A stretch of 39,693 nt of DNA from a virus, in the IMG/VR virus record IMGVR_UViG_3300033141_001892, positions 1-39,693 of that record; one strand, written 5' to 3'. The position numbers and the translations under genes were made by a program. Of this stretch, positions 12,999 to 20,659 are shown piece by piece. The notes under the pieces are model-generated. The model made no database searches, was not told the origin of the DNA, and saw nothing but the letters and a program-made list of their open reading frames with translations. Positions within the stretch are counted from its first letter, which is position 1, and each line of letters begins with the position of its first letter.

Positions 12999-14932
12999 CT
13001 GTTCTGCCTCCTGGCCCAGCTTTCTTCCTCATCCTCTGCAAGCCTTCTCTTGAAACGGTCAACGTCGTAGTCGCTGGCCACGTTTACGTTTTCAATGTAA
13101 ATGGTTGTCCTTCCTCCGATCGCATCAAGCTTGTCCAGGGGAATCACAAGCTCCGGCTTATGTTGTTCTCCAAGCATTGCCAAAGTCGGCCCTGTGACAA
13201 GGCCTCCCTCCTGCAGGCCTGTCAGCTCGTGCCAGGCAGTTCCAATTCCCCGGGCAATTCCTCCAGCAACATATCCTCCGACAGCAAGAGCCGTCTTAAT
13301 AATCGTCCTGAACGGCTCCGGGATAAGATTCCATAGGGCGTCAACTATTGCCCCTCCCATTCCAACAATTCCCTTAATGATATTGTCGACAAAAGACTTC
13401 CCGAAATCAAGCGCTCCCTTGACAAAGTCTGCCATAAAAAAAGCCATACCAATAAGCACGTCTTTTACTATGTCCTTCAGCGGCCCAAAGTCCCCTTTGA
13501 ATGCTGCAAAGATTGCACCAACCGTATCTATGATCAACTTGAAAGCAGGCATAAGAATATTCTCCCAGAATCCCACTATCGCCCCGAACACGGCTTCCAC
13601 GATGTCCCTTATTCCTAGGAAATTGGTAGCCCAAGCAGCTGCAAGAAGGCCCACCGCGAGTATAACCCATCCAATCGGCCCACTTAGCCCCGCAATTATC
13701 GCTCCCAGGCCTCCTGCCCCTCCAATTAGCCCTATCAACCCACTAATAACTGGCCACAGCAAGGCAAACACTCCAGCCAATGCTCCGAATATAAGAATCC
13801 CTGCCTGAACCACAGGGCCCAGGCCTGCAAAGGCTTCAATAAGCTTTTCAACAATAGGCACCATCTTCTCTAAGATCGGCATCAGCGCCTCGCCAATTTT
13901 TACCATCATTCCCTCGAACTTGGCCTGCAGCTTTTTCATTCTCTGCCCGGCCGTTTTGTCCATATCCTCGAACTGCTTTGTTGACAGGCCTGCTGAGTTT
14001 GTTACAATGTCAATGCTCGACGCCACATCTTCAGCCGCGGCCCCCAGCGCAGGGAAAATGGATCTAAGCGCTCTTACGTTTCCGAACAGCTCTCCCATTG
14101 CCTCAACGTCGCCGTTTGTTTCCTCTTTCAATGCCTGTAGCGTGCCCATAAGGCCCAGGGACTCTATTGCTGCCTGGCCTGATTCAAAGCCCATGCCTGC
14201 AAGCGTTTCCTTCATGGTGTCAGTCGGCTTTAACAGCCCTGTGAATATGGCGCTCATCCCTGTTGCTGCCTCTTCTGTACTGCCCATTATTTTAGTCAAT
14301 CCAGCTAAGGTTCCAAGCGTTTCGTCAAGGCTTACTCCCATCTCTCCGGCCATTCCCGAAACTCTTGGGAATGCTCCTGCAAGCTCTGACATTGTAGTCT
14401 GCCCTGCCTTAACCGTTCCTGCAAACTTGTCCATAACCATTTCAGTGTCGTCTGCTGTTAATCCAAAGGCAGCTATTGTCTTCGTTCCGGCCAGGATAAC
14501 AGTGTCGAGTTCTGCACTTCCTCCAACTGCTGCCTTGGTCGCGGCTTCCAAAAACTGGGTAGCTTCAGCCGTGTCGCTTATTCCTGCAGAAATAGTCTGG
14601 TACAATCCTGCAGCGACTCCAATGCGGCCCCCGGCAACTCCATACTCTTCCGCAAGCCTGGCAACAGTGTCCCCATAGGTTTTTGTCGCGTCCTCTCCCT
14701 CATCCAAAAGAGTATTTACCTTCGCCATTGACGTTTCATAGTCGGCAAATGACTTAACAGAAAGGGCAGTCATTCCAACAGAAGCAGCACCTAAAGCAAG
14801 CATCGGTCCCCGGAGCTTGGTCATCGCTCCTCCCAGGCCCCCGATCTTTCCTTTTACTCCGTCAACGACAGCCGAGGCTCTGTCTGTCGCAGAAATAATT
14901 ATTTTTATCGCATTTCCACCTAGCGCAACCAT
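12995..14932 (-). CDS. Tail tape measure protein (TP901-like)
   Basis: A 645-residue protein. Residues about 85-310 match the TP901-type tape measure core (LAEEYGVAGGRIGVAAGLYQ, AFGLTADDTEMVMDKFAGTV, MSELAGAFPRVSGMAGEMGV). Hydrophobic, glycine-rich segments follow (VQAGILIFGALAGVFALLW, LGAIIAGLSGPIGWVILAVG), and the C-terminus is basic. The protein spans the tail tube and sets its length. By the usual ratio of roughly 0.15 nm per residue its size implies a tail near 100 nm, if the family rule holds. It follows the tail chaperone frameshift and has AAGGAG upstream of ATG. Confidence 0.92.
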   Translation of the reverse strand: MVALGGNAIKIIISATDRASAVVDGVKGKIGGLGGAMTKLRGPMLALGAASVGMTALSVKSFADYETSMAKVNTLLDEGEDATKTYGDTVARLAEEYGVAGGRIGVAAGLYQTISAGISDTAEATQFLEAATKAAVGGSAELDTVILAGTKTIAAFGLTADDTEMVMDKFAGTVKAGQTTMSELAGAFPRVSGMAGEMGVSLDETLGTLAGLTKIMGSTEEAATGMSAIFTGLLKPTDTMKETLAGMGFESGQAAIESLGLMGTLQALKEETNGDVEAMGELFGNVRALRSIFPALGAAAEDVASSIDIVTNSAGLSTKQFEDMDKTAGQRMKKLQAKFEGMMVKIGEALMPILEKMVPIVEKLIEAFAGLGPVVQAGILIFGALAGVFALLWPVISGLIGLIGGAGGLGAIIAGLSGPIGWVILAVGLLAAAWATNFLGIRDIVEAVFGAIVGFWENILMPAFKLIIDTVGAIFAAFKGDFGPLKDIVKDVLIGMAFFMADFVKGALDFGKSFVDNIIKGIVGMGGAIVDALWNLIPEPFRTIIKTALAVGGYVAGGIARGIGTAWHELTGLQEGGLVTGPTLAMLGEQHKPELVIPLDKLDAIGGRTTIYIENVNVASDYDVDRFKRRLAEDEEESWARRQNR

Positions 14933-15084
14933 TGCAGGTTCCTCTCCTTGTCCCCGGTCGTCAACACTCTCTTATGAGCGTCGACCAGCCTGTTTATTTC
15001 CTGATAAGTTAGACCGGGCATTGTGAAAAAAGTGTATCCCCGGTAATGGAGGAACACTTCCACCAATGACTCATCAGGACTTAT
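14920..15084 (-). CDS. Tail chaperone -1 frameshift extension (gpT-like)
   Basis: After the slippery run A AAA AAA (15090-15084), directly before the zero-frame stop TAA, a -1 shift opens 54 further codons to TAG at 14922-14920, just inside the tape measure start. The extension reads ISPDESLVEVFLHYRG, then MPGLTYQEINRLVDAHKRV, a helical segment like other tail-chaperone T domains. Position immediately before the tape measure gene is the classic place for G/GT recoding in long-tailed phages. It yields a minor fused form of the 15081-15545 protein. Confidence 0.82.
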   Translation of the reverse strand: MSPDESLVEVFLHYRGYTFFTMPGLTYQEINRLVDAHKRVLTTGDKERNLQWLR

Positions 15085-15545
15085 TTTTTTGCTATGTCCT
15101 CGTCCAACTTATCAGCGTACTTTTTCATTGCTGCCTTTCCGGCTTCCTGCATGGTCTTCTGGTCCACGTCGAGGGAGATTGCCATTATTGCTGTGGTGAT
15201 CGCTCCTGCTTTCTCAGGCTTCATGTCCACGATCTTATCGTCCGGTACCTTCGGCTCTATGAGATGCTTCTTGATTATCTCGCCGTCCTGGTCCTTAGAT
15301 GTCTCAAATTCGTTTCCCTCTTTCGTTGCTTTCTTGACGTCAGCCATCAGGGCTTTTATTTCGCCCCTGGACATCGGAGTCACTTTCACCGTCGGGCCCT
15401 TTTCCTTCACTACTTGTTTCTTCTTTCCGTCTTCGCCCTCAACGGTTTCGTACTCCCTCAAAGCTTCCAGCTCGACCTCAAGAGGCAGGAGCTCTCCATC
15501 CTCTCCACGCTGATGCAGGATGTCCTTCAGCTCCAGCATGCTCAC
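15081..15545 (-). CDS. Tail assembly chaperone (gpG-like)
   Basis: A 154-residue acidic and charged protein upstream of the tape measure. Its middle (VKVTPMSRGEIKALMADVK) recalls tail-chaperone families that cover the tape measure before tube assembly. It ends IAKK with the codons GCA AAA AAA TAA, which hold the heptamer for -1 frameshifting. The start is GTG at 15545, overlapping the upstream stop; an ATG two codons later is possible. Confidence 0.8.
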   Translation of the reverse strand: MSMLELKDILHQRGEDGELLPLEVELEALREYETVEGEDGKKKQVVKEKGPTVKVTPMSRGEIKALMADVKKATKEGNEFETSKDQDGEIIKKHLIEPKVPDDKIVDMKPEKAGAITTAIMAISLDVDQKTMQEAGKAAMKKYADKLDEDIAKK

Positions 15546-15670
15546 TTAACCACCTTCTGTTCTTTTTTTCCGCACAGAGGGCATTGCCTTACGGAATACC
15601 TTTTGTGCTGATTCCCTATATTACACCAGTCACTCCAATGATGGAATCCGAAAAAACATCGCAGGCCCAT
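15542..15670 (-). CDS. Cys/His-rich microprotein between tail genes
   Basis: A 42-residue frame starting directly after the tail tube stop. It reads LRCFFGFHHWSDWC and later QCPLCGKKE, giving C, HH, C and CxxC ligands for a zinc site. It couples to the tail chaperone by GTGA. Similar cysteine-rich mini genes occur across this genome; no specific function can be given. Confidence 0.6.
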   Translation of the reverse strand: MGLRCFFGFHHWSDWCNIGNQHKRYSVRQCPLCGKKEQKVVK

Positions 15671-17023
15671 TTAGTAGACCTCCGTTCCTTCGATCATCAT
15701 TACCTGGCAGCTTGTTATGTTGATCTCCAGGTCCTGCTGGATCACGTCGTCCAACGGATCTGATGTGTCCGCTTTGTTGTAGGTGCATTCACTGAACTTG
15801 AACTCTATTCTTTCGTACTCTGGCTTTTTCAGCGTGTGCTTGACTGTGAAGTCCCCGATCGTGTCCTGCGGCTCTGCATATGTCAGCGCTCCGTAGAACC
15901 TCTCGATTTCGTTCTTGTCAAGCAAGTCGATTTTCGCCGTCGCTTTATAGGTTCTCACTCCGGACACTATCTTCGAGATGTACCTGCCGTCCGTTCCTCT
16001 GGCCTTCAGGTTGTTGTTTATCGAGAAACTGAAATCGTTCAGGTCATAGTTTGTCCCGCTTGCAATCTCGATTTCCGTATCCCACTCCAGGAACATATCT
16101 CCTGTGAAGTCCGTAATCGATGATGCCGTTGCGCCGCTTACGTTTGTCTGGGGCTTCTTTCCGATAAAATTCGCAATGAACCTGATCGGATCGGTCTGCC
16201 CTCTTGCCACTGAATAGGTCAGCTCGTTCACTTTGCATCCCAGGTAGTAGTTGATTATGTCGTCGCTTGCTGTTCCCTCCGGATTTATGAAGTCGTTCTC
16301 GATTGAAATGCCGTAGTTTGAGGCCTCGTTCTGAATCACGTTCTTTTCCTTCGCCCAGAAAATATTCTTGACGTCCGTAGTATAGATTTTTGTAGCCGCT
16401 GCTGCAACCCAAACAAGGGCAATTACAAGCTCGTCTGTCGGTGCACTCGCCCAATCTGGCACAGGGCTTGCTGCTGCTGTTCCTGCTGTCACAGTCGCAG
16501 AGGTTGTTCCTGCAGTGTCCTTGATTGAAACTATGTCCACTCTGGGATTATCCGCATCCGCTGCTCCGATAGTGATGTCTGAAAGCGCTGTCGTTGTTTT
16601 TTCCACACTGTCTTGATTAAATGTTCCGCTTGCTGCAAGGTTCAAATTCATGTCCGGCGTTGCGCTCTCGGTAAGGTTGCATCCCGTCAGTACTTCCCAT
16701 GCAGAGCTTGCTGCAACCGGCACGGCTGTCCCGTCGCCCATCGCGCCCTTCCTTAGTTCTCCGAAAGCGTACTGCAAAAACAGTCCGTTCTGCGGGCTGA
16801 ACTCAACAGGCCCGGCGACATTCACTCTGCCGGCCAGTTTCTTCCCGACGTTCCTGCCGCTTGACTTGCTCCTGTGCTCGATCACAGGGGCGTCGGCTTT
16901 CACTCCGCAACTTATTACCTTCCCAAAAGGCAGGTTAATAGCCGCAGACTTTGTCCCGTATGCGGTCTCCTCGACACCATAGCTGGTCTGAGTCGACCAT
17001 CCTGAATAATCTCTTTGCGTCAA
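15671..17023 (-). CDS. Major tail tube protein with inserted domain
   Basis: A 450-residue protein in the tail-tube position. The N-terminal YGVEETAYGTKSAAINLPFG and the strand-rich C-terminal half (LNDFSFSINNNLKARGTDG, TYKATAKIDLL) fit non-contractile tail tubes. Residues about 135-220 (DNPRVDIVSIKDTAGTTS, AASPVPDWASAPTDELVIALVWV) match a small domain usually found in phage fibre and baseplate proteins, apparently inserted into the tube protein and probably displayed on the tail surface. No sheath gene is present, so the tail should be non-contractile. Confidence 0.82.
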   Translation of the reverse strand: MTQRDYSGWSTQTSYGVEETAYGTKSAAINLPFGKVISCGVKADAPVIEHRSKSSGRNVGKKLAGRVNVAGPVEFSPQNGLFLQYAFGELRKGAMGDGTAVPVAASSAWEVLTGCNLTESATPDMNLNLAASGTFNQDSVEKTTTALSDITIGAADADNPRVDIVSIKDTAGTTSATVTAGTAAASPVPDWASAPTDELVIALVWVAAAATKIYTTDVKNIFWAKEKNVIQNEASNYGISIENDFINPEGTASDDIINYYLGCKVNELTYSVARGQTDPIRFIANFIGKKPQTNVSGATASSITDFTGDMFLEWDTEIEIASGTNYDLNDFSFSINNNLKARGTDGRYISKIVSGVRTYKATAKIDLLDKNEIERFYGALTYAEPQDTIGDFTVKHTLKKPEYERIEFKFSECTYNKADTSDPLDDVIQQDLEINITSCQVMMIEGTEVY

Positions 17024-17272
17024 TTACTTCCCCTCCTTTTTCTTTTCCTTATTTTCAGGATCCTCTTTTCTTTTTATGACCGCTGATGTCTCTATCTTTT
17101 TCTCTGCAGAAGGCGAGGCTCTCCTGGATCCTGCCTTCTCGTAATTCTTATTCGTAAGGATTCTCTTCCCCACGTCATCGGGAAAATCCCTCTCATCGCC
17201 GGCCGCGTGAATCCAGTGGACTCCTGGGCCATGCATGTTGAGTTCTCCCCCCTTGTTTGCTCTAATTCGCAT
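17024..17272 (-). CDS. Small neck/tail accessory protein
   Basis: An 82-residue protein between the tail terminator and tail tube genes. The first half (GPGVHWIHAAGDERDFPDDVGKR) is a compact segment with possible strand-turn elements; the second half is lysine-rich and likely disordered. It shares one base with the upstream stop. The position is typical of short head-tail joining proteins, but no family is recognised. Confidence 0.6.
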   Translation of the reverse strand: MRIRANKGGELNMHGPGVHWIHAAGDERDFPDDVGKRILTNKNYEKAGSRRASPSAEKKIETSAVIKRKEDPENKEKKKEGK

Positions 17273-17742
17273 TAGATCCCCTCCGTTACAACGATTATTT
17301 TTACTTCGCTTGAATCAAGAACAAATGGCCTGGGCTTGGCGCCTAAGGCTTCGTAGTTTGTCCTGGCAAGCTGCATGTCCAGGACTTTCCAATCCCCATT
17401 CGCGGCCCTCAGCCCGTTTAGGTACCTATTCTTCACGACGGCTTTCTTTATTTTCCCCGTCAAAGTAAGCAGCCTGTCATGGCGCTCATCATAATTCAAA
17501 TACTTTTCCAAAACAATGATGCTCATGCCGCACTTTTGTCTTATCTTGTACTGGCCCTTGCTCACCTGCTCAGGCTCGTCCTCCGTCCAGTCCAGCATTA
17601 TGGCCGGATAGTTCGGCACGCTGTTCGGCATTCCCTTGTAAATTTTCTTTATGCTGGCTAGCGTTATGTCGTCCGTCAGAATCTGCTTTATTTTGTCCCT
17701 GATGGCAACCATCATATCCTTATCGCTTGTCTCATAAGCCAT
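17272..17742 (-). CDS. Tail terminator-like protein
   Basis: A 156-residue protein at the tail-terminator position (after the gp10-like protein, before the tail tube). The N-terminal helix AIRDKIKQILTDD, then YPAIMLDWTEDEPEQ, a strand set with RQKCGMSIIVLEKY, a long helix and a final strand SSEVKIIVVTEG fit the alpha/beta fold of gpU/DUF-type terminator proteins that cap the tube and dock it to the neck. Confidence 0.7.
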   Translation of the reverse strand: MAYETSDKDMMVAIRDKIKQILTDDITLASIKKIYKGMPNSVPNYPAIMLDWTEDEPEQVSKGQYKIRQKCGMSIIVLEKYLNYDERHDRLLTLTGKIKKAVVKNRYLNGLRAANGDWKVLDMQLARTNYEALGAKPRPFVLDSSEVKIIVVTEGI

Positions 17743-18185
17743 TATACCGCCAGCCCCTTCGCTATTTCGCTTTTAAAAATGTCCATGATCTTCCTGTTGA
17801 TCTGGCCAGGCACCGGCTTGAAGGTTTTCCTTTCAGGCATCTTCCTGGTCCCCTCTTCATGGAACACCAGGTAATCCACTCCAGGATAGACTTCGCCCTC
17901 CAGCTTTGTCCTGCTTACGCTCTCGTGAACAGATGTCATCATTCTGCCCGTGTCAACAAGGCCAATTAGTGATCTCCCTCTTTTCGATTTCCTGGCAATC
18001 GTAAAGGGAGAAAAAGGAGGCCATCCAAGGCTTTTCTTTTGCCCGGTCTTGATGTTATCGATAACCGTTTCCCGGGCCAGGGCAGTTGATCGAACCAGGG
18101 CGGCAAAGAGAGAGTTCTTTATTTTTCCCTTGGTCCTTTCCAGTCCCGCAATGGCCTCCCGCGCTTCAAGTCTAATCTTGATCAT
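17742..18185 (-). CDS. HK97 gp10-like neck/tail-completion protein
   Basis: A 147-residue protein counted from the ATG at 18185, just after the connector gene stop; the longer frame would overlap that gene. It has the gp10 family pattern: a leading amphipathic helix, a VDTGRMMTSVHESV segment, then YLVFHEEGTRKMPERKTFKPV before a C-terminal helix. These proteins complete the neck or tail junction in siphoviruses. Confidence 0.78.
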   Translation of the reverse strand: MIKIRLEAREAIAGLERTKGKIKNSLFAALVRSTALARETVIDNIKTGQKKSLGWPPFSPFTIARKSKRGRSLIGLVDTGRMMTSVHESVSRTKLEGEVYPGVDYLVFHEEGTRKMPERKTFKPVPGQINRKIMDIFKSEIAKGLAV

Positions 18186-18189
18186 ATCC

Positions 18190-18549
18190 TCATCCCGTGT
18201 CGTCCTCGAAGAAATCACTATTGATTTTCTCCATTCCTGATTCGACCGGGTTTGCAGAGGAATTATAGGCGTCAAGGTATTCCCTTGCACGCTTTTTCAG
18301 ATTCTTGGGATGATCGCTCACGTTCGGCTCGGAGGCTGTAAAGAAGAACTCCAGAACCAGGCCTGCTGCATAGCAAGCACAAGCGTATTTTATCAGATCG
18401 TGTATCGGAGCGGAATAAGTAGCATCCTGCACTCCGTTGATCCACTTCTCGGCTTCTGTGATTCTCTTTTCTATGTCGTCATCCGACATTTCCGAATCGT
18501 CTATTTTAATCTGTTCCCAAACGTCCGCAACTGAACAATATGTTCCCAT
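18190..18549 (-). CDS. Head-tail connector (gp6-like)
   Basis: A 119-residue helical protein directly after the capsid gene. It begins with YCSVADVWEQIKID, followed by DIEKRITEAEKWINGV and a hydrophobic helix LIKYACACYAAGLVLEFFF, matching the gp6/SPP1 gp15 adaptor type that binds under the portal. The ATG at 18549 follows GAGG; the longer start five codons upstream is less likely. Confidence 0.75.
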   Translation of the reverse strand: MGTYCSVADVWEQIKIDDSEMSDDDIEKRITEAEKWINGVQDATYSAPIHDLIKYACACYAAGLVLEFFFTASEPNVSDHPKNLKKRAREYLDAYNSSANPVESGMEKINSDFFEDDTG

Positions 18550-18632
18550 TCCATTACCTCGCATTTTCGGTCAAAACCGATTCAGGCAGCGACTGCCTTT
18601 GCCTGACTCAATTCAGGACTTCTTTTCTTCCT

Positions 18633-18667
18633 AAAAAAAAAATAAAGGAAAGGGATCCTTAGATCCC
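18633..18667 (-). terminator. Stem-loop plus T10 terminator after the capsid gene
   Basis: GGGATC (18667-18662 in transcript order) pairs perfectly with GATCCC (18657-18652) around a 4-nt loop that contains the capsid stop codon, followed by TTTCCTTTA and a run of ten T at 18642-18633. Archaeal RNA polymerase terminates at such T-runs. It probably lowers expression of downstream neck and tail genes relative to the capsid protein. The rest of the 18565-18658 gap holds small hairpins (CCTGA/TCAGG, GGCAG/CTGCC, CGGT/ACCG). Confidence 0.75.
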
Positions 18668-19501
18668 CGTTATTGTACAGAATGCATCGGTCTCGTAGAT
18701 CACTGGCACGCTTCTCAGGAACGTGTTGAAAATGTACGACTGGTTCTTCAGCACGTAATCCTCTTCCACGTCCAGGTCCTCTGCGATAACAAGCTCTGCG
18801 ATTTCAGGGCCTGTCGCCATCAAAAGGCCTGTTCCAGCAGTCATATCCCTGTCCATTCTTGGAGTGATCCCCAATTCCTTGATCAGGTCCATGTACCACT
18901 TGTCTGTGTTCGTGTTCCTTCTGAACAGCTCCCTGTACTGTACTGGATGCAGTAATAGTTCTTTCGGTTCGAATGTCGAACCAATTTCTCCTATCGCTGC
19001 AATCACGTCGTCCGTTGGATCGTTTGCGGCTGTCGACCAGTCGGAGCCTGCGTGTGTGTTGCCAGCGCCTCCGTACAATCCTGTGATCGTGTAAGGCGTG
19101 GTCGTTCCACTGATTATCATTGTGTTCTCCGCGTGCTGTGTGAGAATACTTGCTCTCCTCGCTTTCCTCGTGTTCAGAGGCTCGCCGTACTGTCTGCTTG
19201 ACAGCAAGTCTTCTCTCGCGATGCTGAATGAAACTCCTGTCTTAGGAATCCATGTCAGCGCCCTCGTGATGTCGATGTCCATCCCCGGGAAGTTAGTTGC
19301 CTTCTTGATCTGGCTTGCAGATCCCTTGTCAGACTGAGCATCGTAGCCGTACTCTTGCCTTCCTATCCCGACTTTTCTGGGAGAAAGGACTTTCCTTCCA
19401 GCCAAGTCAATATATCGAGGCTCGATTACTGCCACTCTAATTTCTTGATACTCCTCACTGGTAAGGGCCGCATCGTTCTCAATTTGGTTTAACATTCTCA
19501 T
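18659..19501 (-). CDS. Major capsid protein (HK97-fold type)
   Basis: A 280-residue protein that fits an HK97-fold capsid subunit by length and order. It has an N-terminal arm, a DIDITRALTWIPKTGVSFSI strand, the helix ARRASILTQHAENTMIISG (spine-helix-like), TYTITGLYGG-type loops, LLLHPVQYRELFR, and a C-terminal strand set ending SYIFNTFLRSVPVIYETDAF, reminiscent of encapsulin-like ends. No long N-terminal delta domain is present; a separate scaffold gene lies two genes upstream. It is flanked by the decoration gene and a strong terminator. Confidence 0.88.
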   Translation of the reverse strand: MRMLNQIENDAALTSEEYQEIRVAVIEPRYIDLAGRKVLSPRKVGIGRQEYGYDAQSDKGSASQIKKATNFPGMDIDITRALTWIPKTGVSFSIAREDLLSSRQYGEPLNTRKARRASILTQHAENTMIISGTTTPYTITGLYGGAGNTHAGSDWSTAANDPTDDVIAAIGEIGSTFEPKELLLHPVQYRELFRRNTNTDKWYMDLIKELGITPRMDRDMTAGTGLLMATGPEIAELVIAEDLDVEEDYVLKNQSYIFNTFLRSVPVIYETDAFCTITGI

Positions 19502-19924
19502 TTAGACCACCAAAATCCTGCCCCATGCGTTGTCACTTACATCATCTAGGGCTATTCCAACGATCTCGTAGTTCGTGCCTGATGCCGGCGTGTATGTTTC
19601 CACGTCTCCATTCGTCGAAGCGCTCACGAAGTCTCCTTCTGAGCTGCCTCCGTTTGAATAAAGATAGTAGATCTTCCCGGCTGTCAAAGCCTTCACTGCG
19701 ACAACGTCTCCGTCTGCGTATTGCGAGTTTCCTGTTTTGTCGTAGATGGCTTCGTCCACATCCGCGACTCCAAGAACCGCAACATCCGCGCCGGTTGTCA
19801 CCTTGACATCCCCGGCAGCTGTGCCAACCATTACCAGTTTCCCGAAAGGAATTGTCCCGTCGGCTTTCCTGGTGAAAGCGGCAGCAACCACTGCAGGATT
19901 GTCGTCATAAACTCTTGCAGCCAT
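19502..19924 (-). CDS. Capsid decoration protein (DUF2190-like)
   Basis: A 140-residue beta-rich protein just upstream of the capsid gene. The pattern IPFGKLVMVGTAAGDVKVTTG, AVLGVADVDEA, YADGDVVAVKALTAGKIYYL, YEIVGIALDDV resembles DUF2190-type decoration or cement proteins that bind the outer capsid lattice. It ends directly before the capsid ATG and overlaps the scaffold stop by one base. Confidence 0.8.
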   Translation of the reverse strand: MAARVYDDNPAVVAAAFTRKADGTIPFGKLVMVGTAAGDVKVTTGADVAVLGVADVDEAIYDKTGNSQYADGDVVAVKALTAGKIYYLYSNGGSSEGDFVSASTNGDVETYTPASGTNYEIVGIALDDVSDNAWGRILVV

Positions 19925-20451
19925 TACTTATCACCTCTCGCGTCGGCATACATTTGGAGCCTTTTTTCTTTAAGCTCGTCAACTTTGTCGTCTCCTTTGT
20001 CGTTCCAAAGCGTCCTTACCTGCTTTTTCCCGATGGAGTCTGTTTTTTTCTGCAGCTTTTCCACAGAGTCCTTGAGCGTCTTAGCCGCGTCACCTTGCTC
20101 TTCCACTTTCGCTTTGAGATCCTCGTTCTCTTTCTTGAGTTTCTCGTTCTCTTCCTTCAGAGTTTTGGTTTCGTCGGCTTCCTCGCCTTCCCCGTTGCCT
20201 TTGCCTTTGTCGCTGCTTTCGTCTTCGCCTTTGGTTTCATCCTCGGATTCGTCCTCGGACTCATCGTCAGATTCGTCCTCGTCGTCCTTGTCTTCCTTGT
20301 CTTTTTTCTTGTCCGCTAGTTTCTTCTTGAGTGCGTCGTTTTCCTTTTTAACATCCGCAACAGAGTCGTTGAGTTCCTTGATCCGTTCTATGGCCAAGTC
20401 CTCAAGTCCCTCGGGGGAATCTGCCTCTAAAACTTTCTGCAATTTGTCCAT
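19924..20451 (-). CDS. Scaffolding protein
   Basis: A 175-residue protein with an N-terminal helix, an acidic low-complexity stretch (residues about 54-90, nearly all D, E, S and K), a coiled coil (KTLKEENEKLKKENEDLKAK) and a basic C-terminus. This layout, between protease and capsid genes, is typical of scaffolds that guide HK97-type capsid assembly and are then removed by the protease. It is the first gene behind the late promoter at 20487-20533, with GGAGGGATCAA before ATG. Confidence 0.85.
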   Translation of the reverse strand: MDKLQKVLEADSPEGLEDLAIERIKELNDSVADVKKENDALKKKLADKKKDKEDKDDEDESDDESEDESEDETKGEDESSDKGKGNGEGEEADETKTLKEENEKLKKENEDLKAKVEEQGDAAKTLKDSVEKLQKKTDSIGKKQVRTLWNDKGDDKVDELKEKRLQMYADARGDK

Positions 20452-20486
20452 TTGATCCCTCCATAAACATTAAGGATTTATTCCGC

Positions 20487-20533
20487 CCCTATGTCCCACA
20501 AACTCCTATTTATACTTTTGGGTTTTTCAAGGC
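20487..20533 (-). promoter_or_regulatory. Late promoter copy 2 (scaffold/capsid operon)
   Basis: On the coding strand TATAAATA (20514-20507) is followed after exactly 7 nt by GTGGGACATAG (20499-20489). A TTGAAAAA block lies 13 nt upstream of the box. The scaffold ATG is 38 nt beyond the element. The rest of the gap to 20659 holds a CAATCC/GGATTG hairpin and no convincing gene. Confidence 0.82.
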
Positions 20534-20659
20534 AAAAATAGGGCTTATTCACTCTATTAGACAAGAAATCGCACGCTTAGAGCCACCTGATTAACTTTCA
20601 ATCCTTGTTGTAATGGATTGGCCTCTGCAATGCTTTTTCCAAATTCAAGCGTTTCATAA

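Noticed and set aside
20520-20659. Small frame of 19 codons after the protease gene
   Set aside because: It has no ribosome-binding site and no recognisable sequence; the region is better explained as promoter and spacer.
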